Assembly: GCA_902619615.1 (NCBI GenBank)
Contig: CACNFD010000002.1
Span: forward strand, 169,596-233,595
Length of the DNA stretch: 64,000 bases
Reading direction: 5' to 3'
Origin: an uncultured SAR116 cluster alpha proteobacterium
GTDB taxonomy: Bacteria; Pseudomonadota; Alphaproteobacteria; Puniceispirillales; Marisalimonadaceae
The position numbers and the translations under genes are program-made. Below the pieces are notes generated by a model. That model had not been told where the DNA came from, did not search any database, and was given only the letters and a program-made list of their open reading frames with translations. Shown here one piece after another: positions 1 to 8,154 of the stretch. Numbering within the stretch: the stretch's first letter is position 1; each line of letters starts with the position of its first letter.

Positions 1-1
1 G

Positions 2-487
2 GGCAACCTTGCTATTATGGTAGGTGGAGATGAAAAAGTTGTAGAAATTGTTAAACCTATATTAGAGGCAATATCTTCAAAATTTACTTATTTTGGGGTA
101 TCTGGTTCTGGTCAAATAGTAAAAATGATTAATCAAATAATAGTTTTAAATAATTACACTATTTTAGCAGAAGCAGCGTCCTTTGCTAAAGCTTGGAATG
201 TTGATGCTAGCAAAATTCCACAAGCACTCTCTGATGGTCATGCAGGCTCTAATTTGTTAAATGATCTATTTCCTAGAATAATAAATAGAGACTTTGAACC
301 TAAGGGGTATGCTTCACAAATTTTAAAAGATTTACAAATGGTATCGAAATTAGCTAATTCTAAAAACACACCAACTCCTATGTCTTCTCTAACCAAACAA
401 CTATTTACAATTTTGGTTAATAAATCAAAAGAAAAATTAGATGGCACATCTATCGTTAAATTATTTGATTTAAAGGAAAATATTTAA
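2..487 (+). CDS. 3-hydroxyisobutyrate dehydrogenase-like NAD(P) oxidoreductase, C-terminal part
   Basis: The gene is cut by the left edge; the frame is open from base 2. The visible part begins with GNLAIMVGGD, the end of the Rossmann domain in the beta-hydroxyacid dehydrogenase family (3-hydroxyisobutyrate dehydrogenase, tartronate semialdehyde reductase, glyoxylate reductase). It continues with GSGQIVKMINQ, which carries the family's catalytic lysine (GxGxxxKxxxN), and then the all-helical C-terminal domain. Members reduce or oxidise small beta-hydroxyacids with NAD(P). An ATG at 17 exists, but it lies inside the conserved domain and is not the real start. The amidohydrolase gene starts 10 nt after the stop, so the two are probably co-transcribed. 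The exact substrate cannot be told. Confidence 0.88.
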   Translation, partial: GNLAIMVGGDEKVVEIVKPILEAISSKFTYFGVSGSGQIVKMINQIIVLNNYTILAEAASFAKAWNVDASKIPQALSDGHAGSNLLNDLFPRIINRDFEPKGYASQILKDLQMVSKLANSKNTPTPMSSLTKQLFTILVNKSKEKLDGTSIVKLFDLKENI

Positions 488-497
488 GAATTTTGCA

Positions 498-1400
498 ATG
501 AAAGATATACCTATAATCGATGCTCATCACCACTTTTGGGATTTAAGTTTAAAGAAAAACCCTTGGTTAAACCCAAATAAACAAATATCATTTAGATATG
601 GTGATTATAAAACTATTTGCAAAAATTTTTTAACATCAGACTACTTTAAAGTTAGTAAGAATCATAATATTGTAAAAACAATCCATATGGAAACTGAGTG
701 GGATCCAAACGATCCCATTGGGGAAACTGAATGGCTACATAAATTATATGAACTTACAGGTTTTCCAAATGCAGTAGTTGCACAAGCATGGTTTGATAGA
801 AATGACATTGAAAACGTGTTAGAAAATCAATCTAAATTTAGTCTCACAAGAAGCATTAGACATAAACCTAAATCAACTAAAAATCCAGATACAAAACTTG
901 ACAATATAAGGGGCTCACTAAATGACCCTATTTTTAGAAAAGGATATTCTTTATTAAAAAAATACAAACTGCATTTTGATCTTCAAATTCCATGGTGGCA
1001 CCTTAATGACGCAACACAATTAGCAAAAGATTTTCCAGATACAATCATTATATTAAATCATGCAGGACTTCCTTCTGATAGATCTTTTAATGGATTAAAT
1101 CAATGGAAAATGAATTTAGAAGAATTTTCCAAACAACCAAATACTGCTATCAAAATTTCTGGTATTTGTGTTCCTGGTGAAAAATGGACTGTTAAACTCA
1201 ACAAAGGAATTATATTGGATGTAATAAATATTTTTGGATATGAAAGATGCATGTTTGCATCTAATTTTCCTGTAGATAGTTTATGGGCTACTTTTGATGA
1301 AATTTATAATGGATTTAAAAATATAACTGTAGGGATGCCCGAAAATGAAATTAGGTGCTTGTTTCATGACAATGCAATTAAATATTATAATCCCGTATAA
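498..1400 (+). CDS. Amidohydrolase family 2 (COG3618-type) TIM-barrel hydrolase
   Basis: This is a 300-residue protein. It opens with IIDAHHHFWDL, the HxH metal-binding start of amidohydrolase-2 TIM-barrel enzymes (COG3618; relatives include 2-pyrone-4,6-dicarboxylate lactonase and sugar lactonases). Further family signs are LNHAGLPSD near residue 190 and MFASNFPVDSL near residue 252. The last motif has Asn where metal-dependent members often have Asp, a change common in this subfamily. Most relatives hydrolyse lactones in sugar or aromatic catabolism. With a hydroxyacid dehydrogenase-like gene 10 nt upstream, a role in breaking down a small organic acid is likely; the substrate is unknown. 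No clear ribosome-binding site precedes the ATG. It ends 3 nt from the convergent crotonase gene. Confidence 0.85.
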   Translation: MKDIPIIDAHHHFWDLSLKKNPWLNPNKQISFRYGDYKTICKNFLTSDYFKVSKNHNIVKTIHMETEWDPNDPIGETEWLHKLYELTGFPNAVVAQAWFDRNDIENVLENQSKFSLTRSIRHKPKSTKNPDTKLDNIRGSLNDPIFRKGYSLLKKYKLHFDLQIPWWHLNDATQLAKDFPDTIIILNHAGLPSDRSFNGLNQWKMNLEEFSKQPNTAIKISGICVPGEKWTVKLNKGIILDVINIFGYERCMFASNFPVDSLWATFDEIYNGFKNITVGMPENEIRCLFHDNAIKYYNPV

Positions 1401-1403
1401 AGT

Positions 1404-2192
1404 TTAGAATCCTCTGAAATTTGGTTTCCTTTTTTCCATAAATGCTTTTCTTCCTTCTTTGTAATCTTCGCTATCAAAACAAGCGGAAGCTAAATTTTCA
1501 CATAAAGTCAAATCCCTTTCAGAAGGATTTTTTAAAATTTCAATACCTATTTGTTTCATTGCCTTTATAGTTAAAGGAGCATTTTTAGAAATTGTAAAAG
1601 CATAATCATTCACAAAGGTTTCTAAATTTTCTTCGGTAACAAGCTTTTGAACTAAACCACAAGAAACGGCCTCATTCGCAGTGATTTTTTCAGCAGTAAA
1701 CATAAAGTGCTTAGCCATACCAGGTCCCATTATATCAAACAATCTTTTTATTGATGAAAAGGGGTAACCTAGAGATAATTTTGCTGCAGGCATTGCAAAT
1801 TTTGACTTTTCAGAGCAAATCCTTATGTCACAACACACAGCTAAATTCAGTCCACCACCAATACAGTATCCATTAATTTTGGCTATTGTTGGTTTTGGAA
1901 ATGTTTCAAGAAGTTCATAAACTTTATGTGTTCGCTTGTTATAGCCTAATATAGCTTCTTTTGTACTCCTTTCTTTATCAAATTTTGAAATGTCAGCTCC
2001 AGAAACAAATGATTTACCTCCAGCCCCCTCAAGAACAACAACTCTGATATTGTTATCCTCTCTGAATTGATTAAGAAATTTTTCAAGGGCATCCCACATT
2101 TCTATAGATACAGCATTATGTTTTTCTGGATTATTAAAAATAATATGTCCTACATTTTCTTGTGTTCGAGATAACATTTTTTCTTCAGTCAT
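1404..2192 (-). CDS. Enoyl-CoA hydratase/isomerase (crotonase) family protein without canonical glutamates
   Basis: This is a 262-residue crotonase-fold protein. The oxyanion-hole segments are visible: SGADISKF near residue 65 and GGGLNLAVCCD near residue 113. In classical enoyl-CoA hydratases the second segment reads GGGxELA and is followed by a second catalytic Glu in a QPEIxLG segment. Here these positions are Asn (GGGLNLA) and Ala (MPAAKLSLGYP). The protein therefore probably binds an acyl-CoA but is unlikely to hydrate it in the usual way; it may be an isomerase, decarboxylase or another crotonase type. The gene lies 15 nt downstream of the CaiB-type CoA-transferase on the same strand, which suggests an operon acting on one CoA thioester. 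Confidence 0.85.
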   Translation of the reverse strand: MTEEKMLSRTQENVGHIIFNNPEKHNAVSIEMWDALEKFLNQFREDNNIRVVVLEGAGGKSFVSGADISKFDKERSTKEAILGYNKRTHKVYELLETFPKPTIAKINGYCIGGGLNLAVCCDIRICSEKSKFAMPAAKLSLGYPFSSIKRLFDIMGPGMAKHFMFTAEKITANEAVSCGLVQKLVTEENLETFVNDYAFTISKNAPLTIKAMKQIGIEILKNPSERDLTLCENLASACFDSEDYKEGRKAFMEKRKPNFRGF

Positions 2193-2207
2193 GATTATTC
2201 CTATAAA

Positions 2208-3401
2208 TTAAATAATATTTTGATTTTTTAAATCATTAAGTTCTTTATCACTGAAACCCAGTTCGTTGAGGACATCGCTATTTTGTTCACCTTTTTCTGG
2301 TGGACGTTGCATTAAACTACTAGGAGTACGAGATAAATTAAAAGGTTGTCCAACTAATTCCGTTTCACCAAAAGGAATTGTATCCACAGATTGAGCTATG
2401 CCAAGATGTTTTACCTGGGGATCATCAAAAACCTTATCTATAGAATTGATTGGACCACAGGGAACGCCGACCATTTCTAATTTTTCAACCCACTCATTAG
2501 ATGATTTAGTGACGGTTAGTTCTTCAATTAAGCTATTTAGATAATCTCTGTTTTTTAATCGATTTTTTGCATCTTTAAATTCTTCCATTTCCAGCCAATC
2601 TCTTTTGTCAACTGCTTCAGCAAAACGTCTCCAAATTGTTTCACCCGCAACTGCTAAGTTAATTGAACCATCTGAAGTTTTAAAAACTCCAGTGGGAACA
2701 CTAGTTGGATGATTATTACCAGCCTGTCCTGCTACATTATTATCACAAAGCCACCGGGAGGCTTGAAAATCTAACATAAAAATTTGAGCTTGTAATAATG
2801 ATGTGTTAACCCATTGACCAAGACCAGATTTTTCTCTTTCTAAAAGGGCAGTCTGAATTCCCATTGCACAGAACAATCCTGCTGTTAAATCAGCTACTGG
2901 AATACCAACTCGCATTGGGCCCTTTCCAGGTTCTCCAGTTATACTCATTAATCCACCCATGCCTTGAGCGATTTGATCAAAGCCTGGTCTCTTTGCATAT
3001 GGGCCATCCTGACCAAATCCTGATATGCTAGCAAGAATAATTCTAGGATTTCTTTTTTTTAATATCTCGTAGTCAATACCTAGTCTTTGTTTTACATCTG
3101 GTCGAAAGTTCTCAACTACCACATCTGACTTTTCTACTAATTTCATTAAAATTTCTATAGCTTCAGATTTTTTTAAATTAAGAGTAATGCTTCTTTTGTT
3201 ACGATGTAAATTTTGAAAATCAGAAGTGTGCCTTGATGCACCTAACGCGCCATCTGGTTCAACACTTTCTGGAGCTTCTACTTTTATGACGTCTGCTCCC
3301 CAATCAGCAAGTTGTCTAACCGCTGTCGGACCAGATCTTACTCTAGTAAGATCAATAACTCTTATATGTGACAATGCATCAGATGCAGCTAAATGTGGCA
3401 T
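2208..3401 (-). CDS. Class III (CaiB/BaiF) CoA-transferase
   Basis: This is a 397-residue protein of the family III CoA-transferases, which move CoA between carboxylic acids through an aspartyl-CoA intermediate. The N-terminus has IRVIDLTRVRSGPTA and LADWGADVIKVEAP. The NLKKSEAIEIL and VVENFRPDVKQRLG blocks follow, then GFGQDGPYAKRPGFD. The likely nucleophilic Asp is in VGIPVADLTAG, near residue 170. The C-terminal part carries NEWVEKLEMVGVPCGPI. Length and block order are normal. A GGAG sits about 8 nt before the ATG, supporting this start. It heads a two-gene - strand operon with the crotonase and is divergent from the alpha/beta hydrolase. The acids it uses cannot be read from sequence. 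Confidence 0.93.
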   Translation of the reverse strand: MPHLAASDALSHIRVIDLTRVRSGPTAVRQLADWGADVIKVEAPESVEPDGALGASRHTSDFQNLHRNKRSITLNLKKSEAIEILMKLVEKSDVVVENFRPDVKQRLGIDYEILKKRNPRIILASISGFGQDGPYAKRPGFDQIAQGMGGLMSITGEPGKGPMRVGIPVADLTAGLFCAMGIQTALLEREKSGLGQWVNTSLLQAQIFMLDFQASRWLCDNNVAGQAGNNHPTSVPTGVFKTSDGSINLAVAGETIWRRFAEAVDKRDWLEMEEFKDAKNRLKNRDYLNSLIEELTVTKSSNEWVEKLEMVGVPCGPINSIDKVFDDPQVKHLGIAQSVDTIPFGETELVGQPFNLSRTPSSLMQRPPEKGEQNSDVLNELGFSDKELNDLKNQNII

Positions 3402-3532
3402 TAGGTGTTCTCCATTACCAAGTTTTTTTTATTGTCTCATCTTATATTATTAAATGTTAAGAGATCAATAAAATGCTTGTTAATATATAAAAAAAAAATT
3501 ATTAGTCTTTGAACATAACGTTGAGGTAATTA

Positions 3533-4396
3533 ATGGAAAATAATTTTAATTTTATCAAATATACTAATTATTTATCTGAAATTGAAAAAAACTCCCAAAA
3601 AAAATTATTAGATTCTAATGGTGGTAAAGTATGTTGGAGATCTTGGGGTAAAGGGACACCTCTAATTCTTTTGCATGGTGGTTATGGAAGTTGGAAACAT
3701 TGGATAAAACAAGCAATACCATTTTCTAAAAATTTCAATGTTTTAATCCCAGACATGCCAGGTTTTGGAGAATCAGATGATTTGGCACTACCCCATACAC
3801 CAGAAAAAATTGCATCTAATTTGGCGGAAACCTTAAATGAATTAGTCTCAGCAAATGACAATCCTTTGGTATGCGGTTTTTCCTTCGGTGGTTTAATTGC
3901 GGGACACTTATCTTACGAACTGATTAAAAGAAAATTATCCCCCAGAAAATTAATTTTGGTAGGGCCTGGAGGTTTAGGAGCCAAAAGAGGCGAAATGAAG
4001 ACTATGATACCTAGACACTCAAAGATGACTGAACAAGAAATTTACCATGCTCATAAAACAAATCTTGAAATCCTAATGTTCCATGATCCTCAGAAAATTG
4101 ACGACTTTGCAGTCCACATGCAAAAACAAAATACAGACGCTCACCGCATTAAAAGCCGACCAATTTCAGCAACTGATACTTTAGCTCAAATATTAAAAAA
4201 ACAAGATATACCACTGTACGTAATTTGGGGAGAAAAAGATGCAAGTGTTGGAGTTTATCTAGAGGATAGAATGACAATACTGAGATCTATAAATCCTAAA
4301 GTCAGATTTCATGTGGAATTTAACATAGGTCATTGGATAATGTATGAAAACGAAGTGCTGTTTAATAAGATATTAGATAATATTATTCGAGATTAA
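3533..4396 (+). CDS. Alpha/beta hydrolase
   Basis: This is a 287-residue alpha/beta-hydrolase-fold enzyme. The oxyanion-hole motif HGGYGSWKHW is near residue 48, and the nucleophile elbow CGFSFGG places the catalytic Ser at about 117. The acid is probably Asp236 (WGEKDASVG) and the base His267 (IGHWIMYE). DMPGFGESD is the usual loop after strand 4. The overall pattern resembles esterases and C-C hydrolases of the MhpC type, but the substrate is not predictable. A GAGG lies about 7 nt before the ATG. The gene is divergent from the CoA-transferase, and its last 14 nt overlap the convergent nitroreductase gene, so the two transcripts must be antisense at their ends. Confidence 0.88.
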   Translation: MENNFNFIKYTNYLSEIEKNSQKKLLDSNGGKVCWRSWGKGTPLILLHGGYGSWKHWIKQAIPFSKNFNVLIPDMPGFGESDDLALPHTPEKIASNLAETLNELVSANDNPLVCGFSFGGLIAGHLSYELIKRKLSPRKLILVGPGGLGAKRGEMKTMIPRHSKMTEQEIYHAHKTNLEILMFHDPQKIDDFAVHMQKQNTDAHRIKSRPISATDTLAQILKKQDIPLYVIWGEKDASVGVYLEDRMTILRSINPKVRFHVEFNIGHWIMYENEVLFNKILDNIIRD

Positions 4397-5216
4397 ATCC
4401 ATTTTTTTTAAGCCAGTTTTTGAAATTACTTCTTTCTGGAACAGATAATTGTCTACTAATATTTTCTGACCAAGTTCCCTTTTTTGCAACCCCATAAAGG
4501 TCAACGTGACGTTGCTTGTTTTCTGGAATTGGATCTTTTTTAAAAACTATTTCGTCATATTTATTTATTTTTTGAATTAAATCTTTTTCATTATATTTAT
4601 CAAAGTGTATTACAATATCTTGAGATAATCTTATAGACACATTTGACTTTTGATCAGGCCAACCCAAAGCCAGACCTGCAATAGGGAAAACCCCTTTAGG
4701 TAATTTACAAATAACCTTTACCTCCTCAATTATATTTCTAATCATACTAATTGGGCATACTCCCAGGCCTAAAGACTCTGATGCGCATATAGTTGATTGC
4801 ATAGATAAAGCAGCATCAATTACACCATTCATAAAGGTATCAACATTGTTATTTTTATACTCATATCCTCTATCATTTGTTATTTTTATATTTCTTCTTA
4901 TATCTGCAAGATATAAAAAAAATATTGGCGCCGTTAATGCCCACTTGGTATTTCCTATTAAGTTAGATATTTCATTTTTAATATTTTGATCTTGAATTAC
5001 TAAAATTGAGTATTGTTGAAGGTTTGATTTAGACGGAGCAGATTGTGCAGCAGCTAGAAGTAAAGTCAGAAGTTCTTTTGATATTGGCTTGTTTAAAAAT
5101 TTTCTTATACTTCTTCTTGATAAAATAGATTTAAGAGTTTCTGTTTCTTGGATTTTTGAAAAATCTAGATCAATTTCCTTAGCATATCTATCTGCAACTA
5201 ATTTTGAAAATTTCAT
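4383..5216 (-). CDS. Nitroreductase-family flavin oxidoreductase
   Basis: This is a 277-residue protein of the FMN-dependent nitroreductase fold. The FMN-binding start ILSRRSIRKFLNKPIS is near residue 31 and is followed by AAAQSAPSKSNLQQY, the usual second block. ESLGLGVCPISMIRN near residue 150 and VFPIAGLALGWPDQ near residue 175 match the NfsA/Frp-like branch that uses NAD(P)H. About 70 further residues at the C-terminus are charged and contain ATKKGTWSE-like and NFKNWLKKNGF segments typical of that branch. Members reduce nitroaromatics, quinones or flavins; the physiological substrate is unknown. The 3' end overlaps the convergent alpha/beta hydrolase by 14 nt, and the 5' end faces the SDR gene across a 74-nt gap. 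Confidence 0.88.
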   Translation of the reverse strand: MKFSKLVADRYAKEIDLDFSKIQETETLKSILSRRSIRKFLNKPISKELLTLLLAAAQSAPSKSNLQQYSILVIQDQNIKNEISNLIGNTKWALTAPIFFLYLADIRRNIKITNDRGYEYKNNNVDTFMNGVIDAALSMQSTICASESLGLGVCPISMIRNIIEEVKVICKLPKGVFPIAGLALGWPDQKSNVSIRLSQDIVIHFDKYNEKDLIQKINKYDEIVFKKDPIPENKQRHVDLYGVAKKGTWSENISRQLSVPERSNFKNWLKKNGFNLE

Positions 5217-5290
5217 TACGATTTATACTTTCTTGTAAATTAAATACCTTATGTTAATACTATCATATAAAACTGTTAGAGGTTTATCTA

Positions 5291-6085
5291 ATGCTTAATC
5301 TAAATAATAAAATTGCTGTAGTTTCTGGATGTGGCTCTATTGGCAGTGGTTTTGGCAATGGCCGCGCAATTTCAACACTTCTAGCGCGTCAGGGTGCAAA
5401 AGTTTTTGGTACTGATATAAATGAAGAAGCAGGTCAAAACACTGCTAATTTTATTAAAGAAGAAGGTAACGATTTTACATTTTATAAGGTAAATATGACC
5501 AATGAGAATGATGTAAAAGAGTTTTTTGAGATAATAGAAAAAAAACATAAAAAAATAGATATTTTAGTCAATGTTGTTGGTCAATCTGAACCTGGAGGAC
5601 CAGTAGAAATTGACAGTCCTACATGGCAAAAACAATTTACTTTGAATTTAGATACAGCTTATTTTTGTATTAAATTTGTTATCCCAATTATGGAAAAAAA
5701 TTCAGGTGGATCCATTGTAAATATATCATCAGTTGCAGGATTAAGGTATATAGGGAAACCTCAAGTAGGGTATAGTGCTTCAAAAGCCGCTCTTATACAA
5801 ATGACTAAAACAACGGCTGTAATTGAAGCAAAAAAAAATATTCGGCTAAATTGTGTGGTTCCAGGTTTAATGCACACACCTTTAGTAGAGAGGTTAGCAA
5901 ACAAATATGCTGATGGTGATTATGCTGGATTTGTGAAACGAAGACATGAGCAAGTGCCAATGGGTAAAATGGGAGAATCTTGGGATATAGCTAATGCTGT
6001 ATTATTTTTATGCTCTGACGAAGCTAAATATATTACTGGAACAGAAATAATAGTTGATGGTGGTCTCACTGCAGCAACTCCATAA
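5291..6085 (+). CDS. Short-chain dehydrogenase/reductase (SDR)
   Basis: This is a 264-residue classical SDR. The glycine-rich cofactor site is longer than usual: VSGCGSIGSGFGNGRAIS, compared with the common TGxxxGIG. The acidic residue after strand 2 (GTDINEE) suggests NAD(H) rather than NADP(H). NVVGQ replaces the NNAG motif. The catalytic Ser is in VNISSVAGL, and the Tyr and Lys are in YSASKAAL. LCSDEAKYITGTEIIVDGG is the standard C-terminal block. It is probably an alcohol or hydroxyacid dehydrogenase. AGAGG lies about 8 nt before the ATG, supporting the start. It may belong with the neighbouring oxidoreductases and CoA enzymes, but this is inference. Confidence 0.92.
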   Translation: MLNLNNKIAVVSGCGSIGSGFGNGRAISTLLARQGAKVFGTDINEEAGQNTANFIKEEGNDFTFYKVNMTNENDVKEFFEIIEKKHKKIDILVNVVGQSEPGGPVEIDSPTWQKQFTLNLDTAYFCIKFVIPIMEKNSGGSIVNISSVAGLRYIGKPQVGYSASKAALIQMTKTTAVIEAKKNIRLNCVVPGLMHTPLVERLANKYADGDYAGFVKRRHEQVPMGKMGESWDIANAVLFLCSDEAKYITGTEIIVDGGLTAATP

Positions 6086-6154
6086 ATAAATTGCTGAATT
6101 AGATATAAATATAAGTTAAGTTTTAATAATTATTTTAAATTGCTAGGCGTAATT

Positions 6155-7063
6155 ATGTATTTAAGAATTCAAAAAAGAACCAGTGAACTCTTATCTAAAG
6201 GTAATGTTTCTGATAAGCCGAGTCAGTATGTTGATATAATTTTATTCATATTAATACTTCTAAATGTTACCGCAGTTTGTTTAGAGTCCGTAAAATATAT
6301 TGGTGAAACTTATAAAGATCCTTTTTATGCATTTGAGATTTTTTCAGTTATTATTTTTAGTATAGAATACATCTTGAGAGTTTGGTCTGCTCCTGCAAGA
6401 CCAGATCTTGGTAATTCTTCTGGATTTGTAAAACGTTTAAAATATATTTTTAGTTTTACAGGTCTTGTTGACTTTTTAGCAATTGTTCCATCAATTCTTC
6501 CCTATTTTTTTGGCGGATTAGATTTAAGATGGCTCAGAGTTTTAAGATTATTGAGATTATTGAAAATATCCAACTACAGTTCAGCTATTGAAGATTTTTT
6601 TTCAGCTATAAAGGCAGATTGGAGATCCTTTAGTGCTGCGTTATACCTTATGATTATCGCATTATTTTTATCGAGTTCTTTGATGTATATAGCTGAACAT
6701 GAAAGTCAGCCAGACAAATTTAGTTCAATACCAGAAACTATGTGGTGGGGCTTAATTACTCTAACAACGGTTGGGTATGGCGATGTATCACCCGTTACTC
6801 CTTTGGGTAAAGTTATTGGTGCTTTTACGGCTATAATGGGGGTATGTACTGTTGCACTTTTAACAGGTATAGTTGCCTCTGCTTTTGCAAATCAAAGGGC
6901 GCAAAGAGCCGCTATTCTAGAGGCTGAAATAAATGAGGCCTTAAGTGATGGTTTTATTAGTGACGAAGAAGCTAAGAAAATTGAAAAGTTAAGGAAAGAG
7001 CTAAATCTTTCTCCAGAACATTCAAAATCGCTTGTTGACATTCTTTCTGACAAAAAAAAATAA
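6155..7063 (+). CDS. Voltage-gated-type potassium channel with helical C-terminal tail
   Basis: This is a six-segment cation channel of the inner membrane. S1-S3 are the hydrophobic stretches at about residues 25-45, 57-77 and 95-117. S4 is LRWLRVLRLLRLLK, with an Arg or Lys at every third position, the voltage-sensor pattern. The pore helix and filter read TLTTVGYGD, the K+ selectivity signature, and S6 follows. The tail (about residues 245-302) is charged and contains LSDGFISDEEAKKIEK, which resembles an EF-hand/TerB-like helical hairpin and may regulate gating. I chose the ATG at 6155 because an AGG lies 7 nt upstream; an in-frame ATG at 6140 has none. It ends 6 nt before the convergent OYE-family gene. 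Confidence 0.9.
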   Translation: MYLRIQKRTSELLSKGNVSDKPSQYVDIILFILILLNVTAVCLESVKYIGETYKDPFYAFEIFSVIIFSIEYILRVWSAPARPDLGNSSGFVKRLKYIFSFTGLVDFLAIVPSILPYFFGGLDLRWLRVLRLLRLLKISNYSSAIEDFFSAIKADWRSFSAALYLMIIALFLSSSLMYIAEHESQPDKFSSIPETMWWGLITLTTVGYGDVSPVTPLGKVIGAFTAIMGVCTVALLTGIVASAFANQRAQRAAILEAEINEALSDGFISDEEAKKIEKLRKELNLSPEHSKSLVDILSDKKK

Positions 7064-7069
7064 TATTGG

Positions 7070-8134
7070 TTATATTCTTCTGGCATATTGGGGAGGAACT
7101 TCGATATCATGATTAAGTACCTTGGCTGCATCCCATACCCACCTCGGATTAGATAGAAAAGCTCTAGCCATTGCTATCATATCAGCATCTTGATTAATGA
7201 TAATATTGTTAGCTTCAAATGGATCTGTAATCATTCCAACTGTTCTAACAATCATATTAGTGTTTTTTTTTATCTTATTTGCAAGATGAACTTGATAATG
7301 TGGTCCCAAAGGTATTTTAGGATTAGGTGTATTTCCTCCACTAGAGACACAAACATAATGACATCCTATTTTTTCTAATTCTTTTGCCAAGATTATAGCT
7401 TCATTTTCATCAATCCCTTTATTTTCCCATTCTGTCCCAGTAATTCTCATACCAAGGGGAAATTCTTTAGGAAGGACAGCTTTGACTGAAGAGAAAATTT
7501 CTAATGGAAATCTCAATCTATTTTCTAAGTTCCCTCCATATTTATCTTTACGTTTATTTGAAATTGGAGATAAAAACTGATGAAGCAAATAACCGTGTGT
7601 GCCATGAATTTCTATTAAATCAAATCCAATTTCTACAGCCTTTAGTGAAGCAGAAATAAATTGTTTTTTTACCCTTTCTATATCAGATATTTTCATCTCT
7701 TGGGGAACATGCCAAGTTTCTTGAAAAGGTATTGGTGATGGACATATTGTTTTCCAGGGTTTTTCTTCTTTTGTAAGAGCACTTCTTCCCTCCCAGGGCC
7801 TTTGAGTGGAGGCTTTTCTACCAGCATGTGCTAATTGAATTCCAAAACATGACTTATTTGGAGCAACTGATTTTGCTAATAGAAGGTTTTTTTTTAGAGA
7901 AACTATGCATTTATCATCGTATATTCCAACACAGTGATGTGTAATTCTTCCAATTTTCTCTACTGCAGTTGCTTCAACCATTATTAAACCAGCTGCTGAA
8001 AAACCTAATTGCATAAGATGCTGAGCATGCCAATCGGTCATTACTCCATTAATTGCAGAATATTGACACATAGGAGCGACAACAATTCTATTTGAAACTT
8101 CTAATTTTCCTATTTTAATTGGAGAAAAAATCAT
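7070..8134 (-). CDS. Old-yellow-enzyme family NADH:flavin oxidoreductase (YqjM-like)
   Basis: This is a 354-residue FMN TIM barrel of the old yellow enzyme family, close to the YqjM/xenobiotic reductase branch. It shows NRIVVAPMCQYSA near residue 15, HAGRKAS near residue 103, and HGTHGYLLHQFLSP with NKRKDKYGGNLENRLRF near residue 180, the FMN and substrate shell. GMITDPFEANNII and MARAFLSNPRWVWDAA form the C-terminal phosphate-binding part. These enzymes reduce activated C=C bonds with NAD(P)H. The gene precedes nothing co-directional downstream and sits 20 nt after nudC, so the two may share a transcript. The physiological substrate is unknown. Confidence 0.93.
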   Translation of the reverse strand: MIFSPIKIGKLEVSNRIVVAPMCQYSAINGVMTDWHAQHLMQLGFSAAGLIMVEATAVEKIGRITHHCVGIYDDKCIVSLKKNLLLAKSVAPNKSCFGIQLAHAGRKASTQRPWEGRSALTKEEKPWKTICPSPIPFQETWHVPQEMKISDIERVKKQFISASLKAVEIGFDLIEIHGTHGYLLHQFLSPISNKRKDKYGGNLENRLRFPLEIFSSVKAVLPKEFPLGMRITGTEWENKGIDENEAIILAKELEKIGCHYVCVSSGGNTPNPKIPLGPHYQVHLANKIKKNTNMIVRTVGMITDPFEANNIIINQDADMIAMARAFLSNPRWVWDAAKVLNHDIEVPPQYARRI

Positions 8135-8154
8135 AATTATCTTTATAAAAATGT

